Shown here: in pieces, positions 43,856-52,344 of the stretch
Numbering within the stretch: position 1 is the first letter of the stretch
Layout: every line of letters begins with the position of its first letter
Position numbers and translations under genes: made by a program
The notes under the pieces: generated by a model
Database searches by the model: none
Seen by the model: only the letters and a program-made list of their open reading frames with translations
Told to the model about the DNA's origin: nothing
Origin: Acidobacteriota bacterium
GTDB lineage: Bacteria > Acidobacteriota > Blastocatellia > RBC074
Length of the DNA: 64,000 nt
Assembly: GCA_016710075.1 (NCBI GenBank)
Contig: JADJLO010000028.1
Coordinates: forward strand, 10,582-74,581
Direction of reading: 5' to 3'

Positions 43856-44857
43856 ATGAACCTCTCCCGCGGACTTCAAATCATCAACGAATTTCATGCC
43901 AGATCGGTCGTGGTTCTGGGCGATCTCATGCTCGATGAGTTCATCTGGGGGGAAGTGCGACGAATATCGCCTGAAGCGCCGGTTCCGGTCGTCGAGGTGA
44001 AAAGGGAATCGTGGCATCTGGGTGGAGCGGGCAATGTGGTTTCCAATATTCTCGAACTCGGCGCCCGCGCCGTTCCAATCGGCATTGTCGGCGATGACCG
44101 GGCGGCATCTCAGTTGCGCGATGAATTCGCAAAATGTAAGGCTGAAACCTTCGGTCTCGTCACCGACAGGCTGCGCCCGACCACTCGCAAGACTCGCATC
44201 GTCGCTCACAGCCAGCAGATGGTTCGTGCCGATCGCGAGGATCGGACTCCAATCAATGAAGAAATTGAGAATCAGGTGCTCCGCGCTTTCAATACTGCCA
44301 TTGAAACAGCCGATGCCGTGATCATCTCCGATTACGACAAGGGTTTGCTCACACCACGACTGCTCGACCAGGTAATCTCGGCCGCTCGTCAAAAAAATAA
44401 ACCCGTCTGCCTCGATCCGAAAATCAGAAACTTCATCCACTATCGCGGGGTCGATGTCATCACACCCAATCAGATCGAAGCGGAACGCGCGGCTAATATC
44501 GAAATCGTCGATGAGGCTTCGCTCATTGCCGCCGCCCGTCGCATCCGCGAGATGCTCGATTGCCGCAACGTTCTCATTACCCGCGGTGAACACGGCATGA
44601 GCCTTCTCGACGATCATGACAATCTGACTCACATCCCGACGGTTGCCCGCGAAGTCTATGACGTCACCGGCGCGGGCGATACCGTCATCGCCACGCTGAC
44701 TCTCGCAATCGCCTCCGGCGCAAGCCTCCGCGAGGCCGCCATCATTGCCAATCACGCCGCCGGTGTTGTCGTAGGCAAAGTCGGCACTGCTTCTCTTTCC
44801 CTCCCGGAACTCTCTCATTCCCTGAGCGATCTTGACCTCGCAAATCCTCATTTTTGA
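43856..44857 (+). CDS. rfaE1: D-glycero-beta-D-manno-heptose-7-phosphate kinase
   Basis: 333 aa from ATG 43856; the TTG at 43823 lies within the previous gene and is less likely. Ribokinase/PfkB fold: VVVLGDLMLDEFIWGEVRRISPEAPVPVVEV and WHLGGAGNVVSNILELGA are the HldE N-terminal signature, SDYDKGLLTPRLLD is the middle motif, and DVTGAGDTVIATLTLAIASG carries the catalytic Asp. It lacks the C-terminal nucleotidyltransferase half of bifunctional HldE, so the adenylyltransferase (RfaE2) must be elsewhere. It makes heptose 1,7-bisphosphate for ADP-heptose. Confidence 0.92.
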   Translation: MNLSRGLQIINEFHARSVVVLGDLMLDEFIWGEVRRISPEAPVPVVEVKRESWHLGGAGNVVSNILELGARAVPIGIVGDDRAASQLRDEFAKCKAETFGLVTDRLRPTTRKTRIVAHSQQMVRADREDRTPINEEIENQVLRAFNTAIETADAVIISDYDKGLLTPRLLDQVISAARQKNKPVCLDPKIRNFIHYRGVDVITPNQIEAERAANIEIVDEASLIAAARRIREMLDCRNVLITRGEHGMSLLDDHDNLTHIPTVAREVYDVTGAGDTVIATLTLAIASGASLREAAIIANHAAGVVVGKVGTASLSLPELSHSLSDLDLANPHF

Positions 44858-45049
44858 TTAAAATCCCCAGAAAAATGTGGAATATGCCCATACACCGGGG
44901 CTTAACTGGTTCTGTACGATTTTAAGACGGTGGAAAAAATCTACACGGTTGGCAAGAGGCAAAATCAAAAAAAATTGATACCTAAATAAGCCTTATTTAT
45001 AGGCTTAAGAGACCATTCGAAATGGTGTAGACCGGATGAAAATCGCGGA

Positions 45050-45058
45050 TGGTATAAT
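45050..45058 (+). promoter_or_regulatory. Extended -10 promoter upstream of the 3D-domain gene
   Basis: TGGTATAAT (TG-N-TATAAT), with a partial -35 (TAGACC) about 19 bp before the hexamer. Transcription from about 45065 would give a 230-270-nt untranslated leader before the 3D-domain gene. The stretch 44858-45049 otherwise shows only small hairpins (TAAGCC...GGCTTA near 44988-45006). Confidence 0.5.
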
Positions 45059-45164
45059 GCACGGCGTCGTTGGTAGTGCTTCAACGGACACTGTGAAATT
45101 CATTCACATTTGTGTTCAGCAGTATCGGTCACAAAGACAGTTTTTCTCGAATGAATACATAAAA

Positions 45165-45294
45165 GAATGAGTGCCCCACACTCGAACCTTCAGATTTTAC
45201 GGACAGGTTTGGGTAACAGGTGTTTGATCCACGCCAGGGGAAAGTGTCAGCTTGAAGTTGGTGTTGGCTACAAACAAGGAGAAGAACGGATCTT
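45165..45294 (+). promoter_or_regulatory. Structured leader, candidate c-di-AMP (ydaO/yuaA-type) riboswitch
   Basis: Within the long leader: CGAACC near 45182, TTTTACGGACAGGTTTGGGT, the hairpin GGTGT-TTGATCC-ACGCC, AGGGGAAAGTGTCAGCTT and GTTGGTGTTGGC. The 5' CGAAcC and 3' GTCAGCT elements and the context (a cell-wall 3D-domain gene) resemble c-di-AMP riboswitches, but the internal consensus is only partly met and I cannot run a covariance search. It may be another structured leader. Confidence 0.3.
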
Positions 45295-45337
45295 ATGAGT
45301 ACAGATATGACAAAAGCAGGGAATCGCGTGTATATCG

Positions 45338-45967
45338 ATGTTGCTTCAAGTGGGAGCCAGTTCACAGGATCTGGCAGCGAGTGTAACGAAAGCTGAAGAG
45401 GTCAGGACAACAGAATCATCCAAGTCATTATCATCGAATTCATTATCAACTAAGAATGCCTCGACGCAATTAGACATCGCATCTGATCCTGCAACGAATA
45501 AAGACAAGGCGAAGGCTGAAGCCAAAGCCGAGTCGGCGGAAAATGAGTTGGTCGCATCGCCCAGAGTCGGGATCAAGAATCCGGAGCTCGATCTAAGGTT
45601 CCGGTTCAATGATTCGGAACTTCATTCAAATGGATTCTCGATACCGAGTCTCGAAGTTCTCGGCGAGCCGAAGAACTTCAAAGCCACGGCCTATGCGCTT
45701 CCAGGAAGAACGCGCACAGGCGCCTATGTCCGCCGCGGTGTTATCGCTGCCGATCCGAGGGTGATACCCCTTGGCTCGGTGGTTCAGCTCAAGGCCGGAA
45801 AATATACCGGCGTTTACACGGTTCACGATACCGGCGGAAAGATCAAAGGCAACATTGTCGATGTCTGGGTTCCGTCCAATCAGGAAGCCCGTCAGTTCGG
45901 CCGCCGCAATATCAAGCTGCACATTTTGCGATTTGGCCCCAAAGGTGGAACAGAGAAAAGAAAATAG
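45338..45967 (+). CDS. 3D (Asp-Asp-Asp) domain cell-wall protein
   Basis: Up to 209 aa. The C-terminal about 95 residues form a 3D domain of the RlpA/MltA-like double-psi barrel: FKATAYALPGRTRTGAYVRR, GVIAADPRVIPLGSVV and YTVHDTGGKIKGNIVDVWVPS, with the three conserved Asp. This fold belongs to peptidoglycan lytic transglycosylases and resuscitation factors. The front half is a low-complexity Ser/Ala/Lys linker. No signal peptide is visible from 45338, although such proteins are exported; an ATG at 45295 with AAGGAG upstream opens a different frame, so the true 5' end or a frameshift is unresolved. Preceded by a long leader, followed by a terminator. Confidence 0.8.
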   Translation: MLLQVGASSQDLAASVTKAEEVRTTESSKSLSSNSLSTKNASTQLDIASDPATNKDKAKAEAKAESAENELVASPRVGIKNPELDLRFRFNDSELHSNGFSIPSLEVLGEPKNFKATAYALPGRTRTGAYVRRGVIAADPRVIPLGSVVQLKAGKYTGVYTVHDTGGKIKGNIVDVWVPSNQEARQFGRRNIKLHILRFGPKGGTEKRK

Positions 45968-45991
45968 ACTTTCTCTCCCCCTGAATAAAGA

Positions 45992-46033
45992 AGACCGTCG
46001 CCGGACAATAATAGATCCGGCGGCGGTTTTCTT
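45992..46033 (+). terminator. Rho-independent terminator after the 3D-domain gene
   Basis: ACCGTCGCCGGA (45992-46003) pairs with TCCGGCGGCGGT (46015-46026) with one mismatch, followed by TTTCTTTTG. It lies 25 nt past the stop. Confidence 0.8.
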
Positions 46034-46062
46034 TTGAAACCTCGCTCAATTATGATCCTCAC

Positions 46063-47127
46063 ATGAGTGCACAAAGTAATCACAGGCATTACACCGCGTC
46101 TTCTGAAATATTGATCGAAGTGACACGCGGCAGCATGGTTGAATCGGTTCACCGCGGGTTTATAGTCGCGGTCGATGGCGGTGGCGATCCTGTTGCCGGA
46201 CTCGGTGATATCAATGTCACGACATATTTCAGGTCAGCGGCCAAGCCTTTTCAGTCTATTCCTCTGATCTCATCCGGGGCGGCAGATCATTTCCAGCTCA
46301 ATTCGAAGGAGATTGCCGTGATCAATGGCTCTCACAGCGGCGAGCCGGTGCATCTTGAAGTCGTAAGGTCGATTTTGCACAAGACGGGCATCGATGAGTC
46401 CGCGCTGATGTGTGGATCTCACATGCCGTTTGACGATGTGACTGCCAGGCAACTGCGCTCTGAGAGCCGGCACGCGAGCGTGCTTCATAACAACTGTTCC
46501 GGAAAGCATGCCGGCATGCTGGCGCTGGCCAGTTTTCTAGGCGAAAAACTGGATGACTACATCGATCCTGCTCATCCGATTCAGCGGAAGATTCTTGAGG
46601 TAGTCGCTCTTTTCGCCGGTGTGCCGGCCGGCTCGATCACAATTGCCGTTGACGGTTGCAGCGCGCCGGTTTTCGGAATGTCCATTGCGTCTATGGCCCG
46701 AAGCTACGCACGGCTCGCCGCCTGCGATCAGACGGATTTTGAAGAAGATCTTAAGTCCGCCGCCCGAAGAGTCGTCGATTCAATGATCGAGTTTCCGGAA
46801 ATGGTTGGAGGTCACCGCAATCGGCTGGATACGGACCTGATGAAGGCGGCTAATGGCCAGGTTATCTCCAAGGTCGGGGCCGAAGGGGTTCAACTGCTCG
46901 GTGTTAAGCCTTGTAATCGTTATCCGATGGGCCTTGGCATTGCCATCAAGATCGAGGACGGAGATATCAGGCGCGCCAGAGATCCGGTCGTTCTGGAGAC
47001 TCTCAGACAGCTTGGAATCCTCGATGAAGATCAACTCACAGGCCTTTCACGCTTCGCTCACGCCAAAATCCACAATCACCGCAGGCTTGGCCAAGTGCGG
47101 ACATGCTTCAAAATAGAAGAAGTTTAA
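46063..47127 (+). CDS. Asparaginase II family protein (Rhizobium AnsA-like class)
   Basis: 354 aa. Not of the E. coli AnsA/AnsB type: it has the SxxK arrangement of the rhizobial class (TYFRSAAKPFQSIPLI), plus INGSHSGEPVHLEVV, CGSHMPFD, VLHNNCSGKHAGMLALA and VDGCSAPVFGMSIASMA, all family landmarks. This class hydrolyses L-asparagine to aspartate and ammonia and is structurally related to serine beta-lactamases. No signal peptide, so cytosolic. Stands alone between terminators. Confidence 0.9.
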   Translation: MSAQSNHRHYTASSEILIEVTRGSMVESVHRGFIVAVDGGGDPVAGLGDINVTTYFRSAAKPFQSIPLISSGAADHFQLNSKEIAVINGSHSGEPVHLEVVRSILHKTGIDESALMCGSHMPFDDVTARQLRSESRHASVLHNNCSGKHAGMLALASFLGEKLDDYIDPAHPIQRKILEVVALFAGVPAGSITIAVDGCSAPVFGMSIASMARSYARLAACDQTDFEEDLKSAARRVVDSMIEFPEMVGGHRNRLDTDLMKAANGQVISKVGAEGVQLLGVKPCNRYPMGLGIAIKIEDGDIRRARDPVVLETLRQLGILDEDQLTGLSRFAHAKIHNHRRLGQVRTCFKIEEV

Positions 47128-47199
47128 AGTGCGTCCGCTGCTTCAATGGAAGTTTAAACTCCAAAACCAGGCTCCAGCCTCTATCCGCAAATGATTCAC

Positions 47200-47231
47200 T
47201 GATTCTGTAATTTCTCACAATCCAGCAAAGG
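47200..47231. repeat. Remnant of family D element flank
   Basis: TGATTCTGTAATTTCTCACA followed by ATCCAGCAAAGG matches the outer flank of family D copy 2 (about 40487-40518) with three mismatches in 32, but the GC palindromes are absent. It marks a decayed or partially excised copy. Heptamers AGTTTAAAG and AGTTTAAAC occur just upstream (about 47124-47158). Confidence 0.7.
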
Positions 47232-47250
47232 CGGAACCCTGGGTCCAGTT

Positions 47251-47291
47251 AAAAACCAAAACCGCCGGCAACAGAGCCGACGGTTTTGGTG
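47251..47291. terminator. Bidirectional terminator between asparaginase and the Arg/Asp-rich gene
   Basis: CCAAAACCGCCGGC (47256-47269) pairs with GCCGACGGTTTTGG (47276-47289) around AACAGA, one internal mismatch, with A-rich and T-rich ends suited to both directions. It serves the convergent genes ending at 47127 and 47330. Confidence 0.8.
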
Positions 47292-47329
47292 AAGTTCCTG
47301 ATTTTGAAAGAATGGTTTAACCGGAACGG

Positions 47330-47769
47330 TTACCATCTACGATTACTGCCATACTGGCGATAGCCTTCGGCATAGCCCCTGCGGAATCCCTGTCGGTAAA
47401 CCGAGTTTCCTTTTCTGAAGTGGCTTGAGTTGTTCGGATCGGCTCGTCTGCGATCGCGAAAATCTTCCAGCCTCTGTCGAGGCCGTCACGATATCCCTTC
47501 TCCTCTTCCGGGTTGTATCCATTTCGCCCGCCGCGGTTATTGCCCCAGCGATCATTTCTGTCATCCCATCTGTCGTCGCGCCTGTCATTGCGCCTGTCAT
47601 TGCGGCGATCACGCTCCCAGCGATCGTCTCTGCGGTTCTGGCCGTTTCCCCAACCCCAGCCCCATCCCTGTGCATAGGCCGACGAAAAACTCGATAGACC
47701 AGGGGCCAGCAGGAAGCCCACTGCAAGCGCCAGCGCGAATACGAACTTTTTCATACTTTGATTTCTCAT
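47330..47769 (-). CDS. Small exported Arg/Asp/Trp-rich protein, frameshifted near its C-terminus
   Basis: Signal peptide MKKFVFALALAVGFLLAPGLSSFSSAYAQ, then GWGWGWGNGQNRRDDRWERD and RD repeats, and EEKGYRDGLDRG. In the first frame the rest reads WKIFAIADEP to 47317 and looks meaningless. In another frame the continuation is DFRDRRADPNNSSHFRKG, then VYRQGFRRGYAEGYRQYG and a stop at 47330-47332, which repeats the GYRDG-type motif. A missing C in GGC(C)TGG near 47468-47472 accounts for the break. The family is known as YXXG/RGY-repeat hypothetical secreted proteins; function unknown. Confidence 0.7.
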
Positions 47770-48012
47770 GACTTTTTCACTTCACCTGTATCTATCAGAG
47801 TGCGAAACTGCAACTGAATTCCAGGTCTCCTTTCACGCACTTGTATATGCATATAGAATGCCAGTGAAATCGGGTCTGCAGTTTTATTTTTCAAGCTGTT
47901 GTAATTAAATGGCTTACGCTTTTAATGCGGCGTTCCGCCTGATGAATATAAAACATTCGACATACCAAAAGGTGTGAGCTGATAACGCAAAAGGAATCAT
48001 TGCAGGAAGACG

Positions 48013-49140
48013 ATGAACGACGAAATCCGCAGACTATTCCCCGTCACGCGAAATTATGTTTACTTGAATCATGCGGCCGTGGCGCCGATTTCAATTCCGG
48101 TATATCAGCGGATGCAGGAATACACCGGGGATCTGCTAAACAACGGACTGGTCCATTTTCGCGAATGGGGCGGTGCCGTCAAAAGGGTCAGGCAGCTTGC
48201 CGCTGAATTCATCAATGCGGGCGCCGATGAGATTGCATTTGCGCCGAACACTTCTGCAGGGCTTGCGATGATCGCCAACGGGATCGACTGGCGGGAGGGG
48301 GATAATGTCGTGACGGCCGATTGCGAGTTCCCGGCGAACGTCATCCCCTGGATGCGGCTCAAACGGGAAAAAGGCGTTGATGTTCGAATGGCGCGCGAGC
48401 GTGATGGAAGACTCGATGCCGGAGAGATCGTTGATTTGATCGATTCCCGCACCCGCGTGGTCAGTTTGAGCTTCGTCGAGTTCGGCAGCGGTTTCCGTAA
48501 CGATCTTGAGGCCATCGGAAAATATTGTCGCGAAAGAGATCTTATTTTCGTGGTGGATGCGATTCAGGGGTTGGGAGCGCTGAAACTGGATGTTCAGGCG
48601 TGCTGCATCGACGCGCTTTCAGCCGATGCTCATAAATTCCTTCTCGGCCCCGACGGGGTCGGACTTCTCTACATCTCAAGGCGGGCGATGGAGAGCATCC
48701 GACCAACCGTCGTCGGCTGGATGAGCGTCGGCAACCCGGCGGACTATCTGAATTTCGAGCAGCCATACGCTGCCGGCGCGCGTCGCTTCGAGCCCGGCGC
48801 GCTCAATACCGCCGGTATTGTCGGGCTGGGCGCGGCCATTGAACTGTTCCAGCGCACCGGCATCGAGCAGATTGAAAATTACCTGCACGATCTTGGCGAT
48901 TATCTTTGTCAGAGACTTGTTCAAAGAGGCTTCCGCATTTTCAGCTCTCGCCGGCACGGCGAAAAATCGGCCGTCATCTGCTGCACTCATGAAAAATATT
49001 CCTCTGAATTCCTGTACGAACATCTCGATCAACAGGGCATCATCACGACCGCCCGGCTCGGACGCCTGCGCATCTCGCCTCATTTTTACAATAACCACGA
49101 CGACATCGATCGCCTCATCGACTGCCTGCCGGCGAATTAG
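48013..49140 (+). CDS. Class V aminotransferase (cysteine desulfurase/isopenicillin N epimerase-like)
   Basis: 375 aa PLP enzyme. Motifs: YLNHAAVAPISIPVYQRMQEY, APNTSAGLAMIANGIDW, ADCEFPANVIPWMRL, VVSLSFVEFGSGFRNDLE, FVVDAIQGLGALKLDVQACC, and the Schiff-base Lys208 in SADAHKFLLGPDGVGLLYI. The fold matches NifS/Csd/IPN-epimerase relatives, but the C-terminal Cys loop of cysteine desulfurases is not obvious, so sulfur transfer is uncertain. Typically annotated only as aminotransferase class V. Start ATG with AGGAAG 4 nt upstream. Stands alone. Confidence 0.88.
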   Translation: MNDEIRRLFPVTRNYVYLNHAAVAPISIPVYQRMQEYTGDLLNNGLVHFREWGGAVKRVRQLAAEFINAGADEIAFAPNTSAGLAMIANGIDWREGDNVVTADCEFPANVIPWMRLKREKGVDVRMARERDGRLDAGEIVDLIDSRTRVVSLSFVEFGSGFRNDLEAIGKYCRERDLIFVVDAIQGLGALKLDVQACCIDALSADAHKFLLGPDGVGLLYISRRAMESIRPTVVGWMSVGNPADYLNFEQPYAAGARRFEPGALNTAGIVGLGAAIELFQRTGIEQIENYLHDLGDYLCQRLVQRGFRIFSSRRHGEKSAVICCTHEKYSSEFLYEHLDQQGIITTARLGRLRISPHFYNNHDDIDRLIDCLPAN

Positions 49141-49292
49141 CCGGCAGTATCAGTCAATAAATAATAATCGGGCTTTACAATTTCAACCTGAAAATGACAA
49201 GATTCGGGCTCTGACATCTTTAAATTCACCGACAATTGGTTCCTCCCGTCACAGGCGAGTACTTGGAGTTCTTCAATAATCAAGGAGCGATC

Positions 49293-50630
49293 ATGAGCAA
49301 GACATCACGCAGAGATTTCATCAAAACGACAACGGCCGCGACGGCCGGTGTCGCGGTAACAGGTATCAATGCGCTCAGGGCTGAGCGGGTACTTGGCGCA
49401 AACGACCGCGTGAGGGTGGCCATAGTCGGCGCCAGCGATCGCACGATGAGTTCGCTTGTGCCGGCATTCATGAGCCAGACCGCCAATCTGAATTTCGAAC
49501 TCGTCGCAGTCTGCGATATCTGGAAGAAGCGTCGCGAGGAGACCCCGGCTGCGATCGCCAAAAAATACGGCATCAAAGAGCCGGCCCAGGTTCGCAACAC
49601 CGATGAACTCTATTCGATGAAGGACATCGATGCGGTCATCGTAGGCACGGCGGATTTTCAGCACGCCTACCATGGCATCGAAGCCGTCAGGGCAGGCAAG
49701 GACTGCTATGTCGAAAAACCTTTCGCCAACATCATGTCCGATGCCCGTGAGGCTCTGAAAGTGATCGGCGGATCGAAGCAGGTATTTCAGGTCGGAACTC
49801 AGCGCCGATCGACGCCGAGCTATATGCGCGCCAAGGAATATCTCGAATCCGGCAAGTTCGGTGACATCGTCATGGCCGAAATGACCTGGAACGTCAATCA
49901 GCCCGGGCGCTGGCGCAGGCCGAGCGTAGTCCCGCAGTTGAGGGAGGCTGATACCGATTGGAAACGCTACCTGATCAATCGGCCATATGAGCCGTTCGAT
50001 GCCAGGAAGTATCTCGAGTTCCGGCTTTTCTGGCCGTATTCATCGGGTATTCCCTGCCAGTGGCTCGTCCATCAGATCGACACCGTACACTGGTTTACCG
50101 GGATTCCTCATCCTCGCAGCGTTGTAGCCAACGGCGGCATTTATCTTTGGAAAGACGGCCGCAAGAACTTCGATACCATGACGGCGGTTTTCGATTATCA
50201 CGATGCGAAGAAGGACAAGGCATTCCAGGTTCTCTACAGTTCGCGCATGACCAATTCCGCAGGCGACGTCAAGGAGATCTATTACTCCAACGGCGGCACT
50301 CTCAATCTAGATACCAACAAGGTGACCGCTGAAGGCGGCTTGACTGCAAACTATGCCGGCGCCATGAAAATGCAGCCCAATCTTCTGGCCCCGCTCACTC
50401 TGGCCGATGAAGGCGGCATCGAAACGGCCGCCAGCACCGGCGCCGACAAACAGACTACGGCTCACATGCGAAACTGGATGGAATGCGTCAGGAATCGCAA
50501 CCAGAAGACAAACGCCGACATTCACGCGGCATATAATCATTCCGTCGCTCTCTGCATGACCATTGCGGCGATCCAGACAGGCAAACGAGTGACTTTCGAC
50601 GACGCCAAACAGGAGGTCGTCACTGCCTGA
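49293..50630 (+). CDS. Gfo/Idh/MocA family oxidoreductase, Tat-exported
   Basis: 445 aa from ATG 49293 (AAGGAG 6 nt upstream; the longer reading from 49236 is rejected). The N-terminus is a twin-arginine signal (SRRDFIKTTTAATAGVAVTG). NAD(P)-binding RVAIVGASDRT follows, then the family lysine in GKDCYVEKPFANI, QVGTQRRSTPSYMRAKEYLESG and FWPYSSGIPCQWLVHQIDTVHWFTG. Periplasmic members of this type oxidise or epimerise sugars with a tightly bound cofactor. The DUF6807 gene begins 141 nt downstream on the same strand, and such pairs are common in polysaccharide utilisation (inference). Confidence 0.9.
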   Translation: MSKTSRRDFIKTTTAATAGVAVTGINALRAERVLGANDRVRVAIVGASDRTMSSLVPAFMSQTANLNFELVAVCDIWKKRREETPAAIAKKYGIKEPAQVRNTDELYSMKDIDAVIVGTADFQHAYHGIEAVRAGKDCYVEKPFANIMSDAREALKVIGGSKQVFQVGTQRRSTPSYMRAKEYLESGKFGDIVMAEMTWNVNQPGRWRRPSVVPQLREADTDWKRYLINRPYEPFDARKYLEFRLFWPYSSGIPCQWLVHQIDTVHWFTGIPHPRSVVANGGIYLWKDGRKNFDTMTAVFDYHDAKKDKAFQVLYSSRMTNSAGDVKEIYYSNGGTLNLDTNKVTAEGGLTANYAGAMKMQPNLLAPLTLADEGGIETAASTGADKQTTAHMRNWMECVRNRNQKTNADIHAAYNHSVALCMTIAAIQTGKRVTFDDAKQEVVTA

Positions 50631-50771
50631 TCCGGATTCAATCGGATTGATGCGGAATCAAACCACCGAAGGCACAAATAAACTCAGAAGATTCACGCTC
50701 AGGCGTGAACTCTCAACGTGTTGAATGCCTGGTTTACAGCGCAGTTAGCTTGATTGGAAAATAATATCTTT

Positions 50772-51830
50772 ATGAAAACCATGCTTAACCTTGTCTTCAC
50801 TCTGGCCCTTGCGCTGATGATTTCTGTTACATCAAATGCCCAGAGTGTCAAAATCGTCGAAGCGAAGGAGAAGAAGCAACTCGATGTTCTTGTCGATGGA
50901 GAGTTATTCACTTCTTATGTCTACTGGGACGATCAGAAAAAACCGGTCCTCTATCCCTTGAAGACCTCGAAGGGCACCGTCGTCACCCGAGGATATCCGC
51001 TGGAAAAAGTCGCGGGCGAGAGAACCGATCATCCGCATCACATCTCATCCTGGTTCAATTACGGCAACATCAATGGAGTCGATTTCTGGAATACCCCGCC
51101 GGATAACGTCAAACGAGATCAGGGTGCGCTCGATAAATTCGGAGTCATCAAGCACCGGGCTGTTAATACAGTCAAGAACGGCAGAGGCGCTGCTCAACTG
51201 GGTGTGACTATGGACTGGATCATGCCCGATGGGTCGAAGATCATGCAGGAAGACGACCAGATCTTCTTCCGCGCGGCCAGGGATCTGCGCGTCATTGACC
51301 GCATCATCACGCTCACCGCGCAGGATAAGGAAGTTGTTTTCAGGGACAGCAAGGAAGGGGCTCTGGCAATCCGCGTGACTCGCTCACTTGAAGAGCCGTC
51401 CAAAGATCCCCTGGTCTTTACCGATGATAAGGGCAACCCGACAGGCGTCCCGGTTCTCGATAACAAGGGCGTCGCCGGAGTCTATTTGAGCAGCGAGGGC
51501 AAGGTCGGCGAAAAAGAGGCCTGGGGAAAGCGCGCAAAATGGATGACACTGAGCGGCAACGTCAGGGGCGAGGATGTCGTCATTGCCATCTTCGATCATC
51601 CCCTCAATCCGACTTATCCAACCTACTGGCATGCACGCGGTTACGGACTCTTTGCCGCAAATCCCTTCGGCGCTAAAGAATTCACCAAAGGCGCCTCCAC
51701 TCTCAATTACACCCTCAAACCAGGCGAAAAAGCCACTTTCAGATTTCGTATCCTGATCCATTCCGGCAAACTTACCAAAGATCAGACCGAAATTCTTTAC
51801 TCCAGATTTTTAAATGAGGTGAAGAACTAA
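50772..51830 (+). CDS. DUF6807 (PmoA-like) exported protein
   Basis: 352 aa from ATG 50772, signal peptide MLNLVFTLALALMISVTSNAQ. Landmarks: LYPLKTSKGTVVTRGYPLEK, ERTDHPHHISSWFNYGNING (His-rich, conserved), FRDSKEGALAIRVTRSLEEP and HPLNPTYPTYWHARGYGLFA. The family is annotated PmoA/methane-oxygenase-like, a name with little functional meaning; members accompany Gfo/Idh/MocA enzymes and sugar-related genes. Activity unknown. The stop codon lies within the left arm of a large heptamer inverted repeat. Confidence 0.88.
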   Translation: MKTMLNLVFTLALALMISVTSNAQSVKIVEAKEKKQLDVLVDGELFTSYVYWDDQKKPVLYPLKTSKGTVVTRGYPLEKVAGERTDHPHHISSWFNYGNINGVDFWNTPPDNVKRDQGALDKFGVIKHRAVNTVKNGRGAAQLGVTMDWIMPDGSKIMQEDDQIFFRAARDLRVIDRIITLTAQDKEVVFRDSKEGALAIRVTRSLEEPSKDPLVFTDDKGNPTGVPVLDNKGVAGVYLSSEGKVGEKEAWGKRAKWMTLSGNVRGEDVVIAIFDHPLNPTYPTYWHARGYGLFAANPFGAKEFTKGASTLNYTLKPGEKATFRFRILIHSGKLTKDQTEILYSRFLNEVKN

Positions 51831-51976
51831 AAGAAGTTTAAAGTCCAAAGTTTAAAGTTTAAAGTCCAAAGTTTAAAGTTTAAAGTTGGTTATCCACATG
51901 AGCTTCCTTGCAGTCATCTGGATAACTAACTTTAAACTTTAAACTTTGGACTTTAAACTTTGAACTTCTTTTAGTT
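51825..51976. repeat. Large inverted heptamer array AAGTTTA/AAGTCCA (family A)
   Basis: Left arm 51825-51896: AACTAAAAG, then eight 7-mers (AAGTTTA, AAGTCCA, AAGTTTA, AAGTTTA, AAGTCCA, ...), then GGTTATCCA. Loop 51897-51918 (22 nt). Right arm 51919-51976 is the exact inverse but two heptamers (14 nt) shorter. The stop codon of the DUF6807 gene (51828-51830) is inside the left arm. The 58-bp stem could act as a strong bidirectional terminator. Confidence 0.95.
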
Positions 51977-51994
51977 AGGCGGAAGCAGACCGTC

Positions 51995-52186
51995 TTACTC
52001 GATTGGGTGAAATCTGCCGTCGCAAACCGGCAATCCAGAAATCGAACCGGGTCTGGGGGGCTTGATGTTGCTGCTATTGTTGCCAGAACTGCTGCTACTA
52101 ACGTTGTTTTGCGCCTTCACTTCGCGGCCACATAGGGCAGCAATGTGAATAAGCAAAAGTGGATATCTACAATGCGAACATTGCAT
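51995..52186 (-). CDS. Small hypothetical protein (63 aa)
   Basis: ATG 52186 has a textbook ribosome site GGAGGTG (52194-52200, minus strand) 7 nt upstream. MQCSHCRYPLLLIHIAALCG has a CxxC followed by a hydrophobic stretch, then a Ser/Asn-rich segment (SSSSSGNNSSNIKPPRPGS). It could be a short membrane or secreted peptide. No homologue recognised; the ribosome site is the main support. Confidence 0.5.
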   Translation of the reverse strand: MQCSHCRYPLLLIHIAALCGREVKAQNNVSSSSSGNNSSNIKPPRPGSISGLPVCDGRFHPIE

Positions 52187-52344
52187 AGAGGGGCACCTCC
52201 ATTTGACGATTTCTCACGCTAAATTGCTTAAACTGCACCTGATCTGATGGGGGAGATGGGCATTATATATTGAACTTTTCATTTGTCTACATTTATTTTG
52301 AAAAATTTTCATACCATGGTGAAAAAAATTCATCATTTATAAGA

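Noticed and set aside
43829..44851. 340-aa open frame antisense to the heptose kinase
   Set aside because: The sense strand encodes a clear HldE kinase with all motifs; the antisense frame is a codon-bias shadow without recognisable motifs.
51825..51976. Insertion sequence or integron attC site
   Set aside because: There is no transposase or integrase, and the arms are made of short tandem units rather than conserved core sites.
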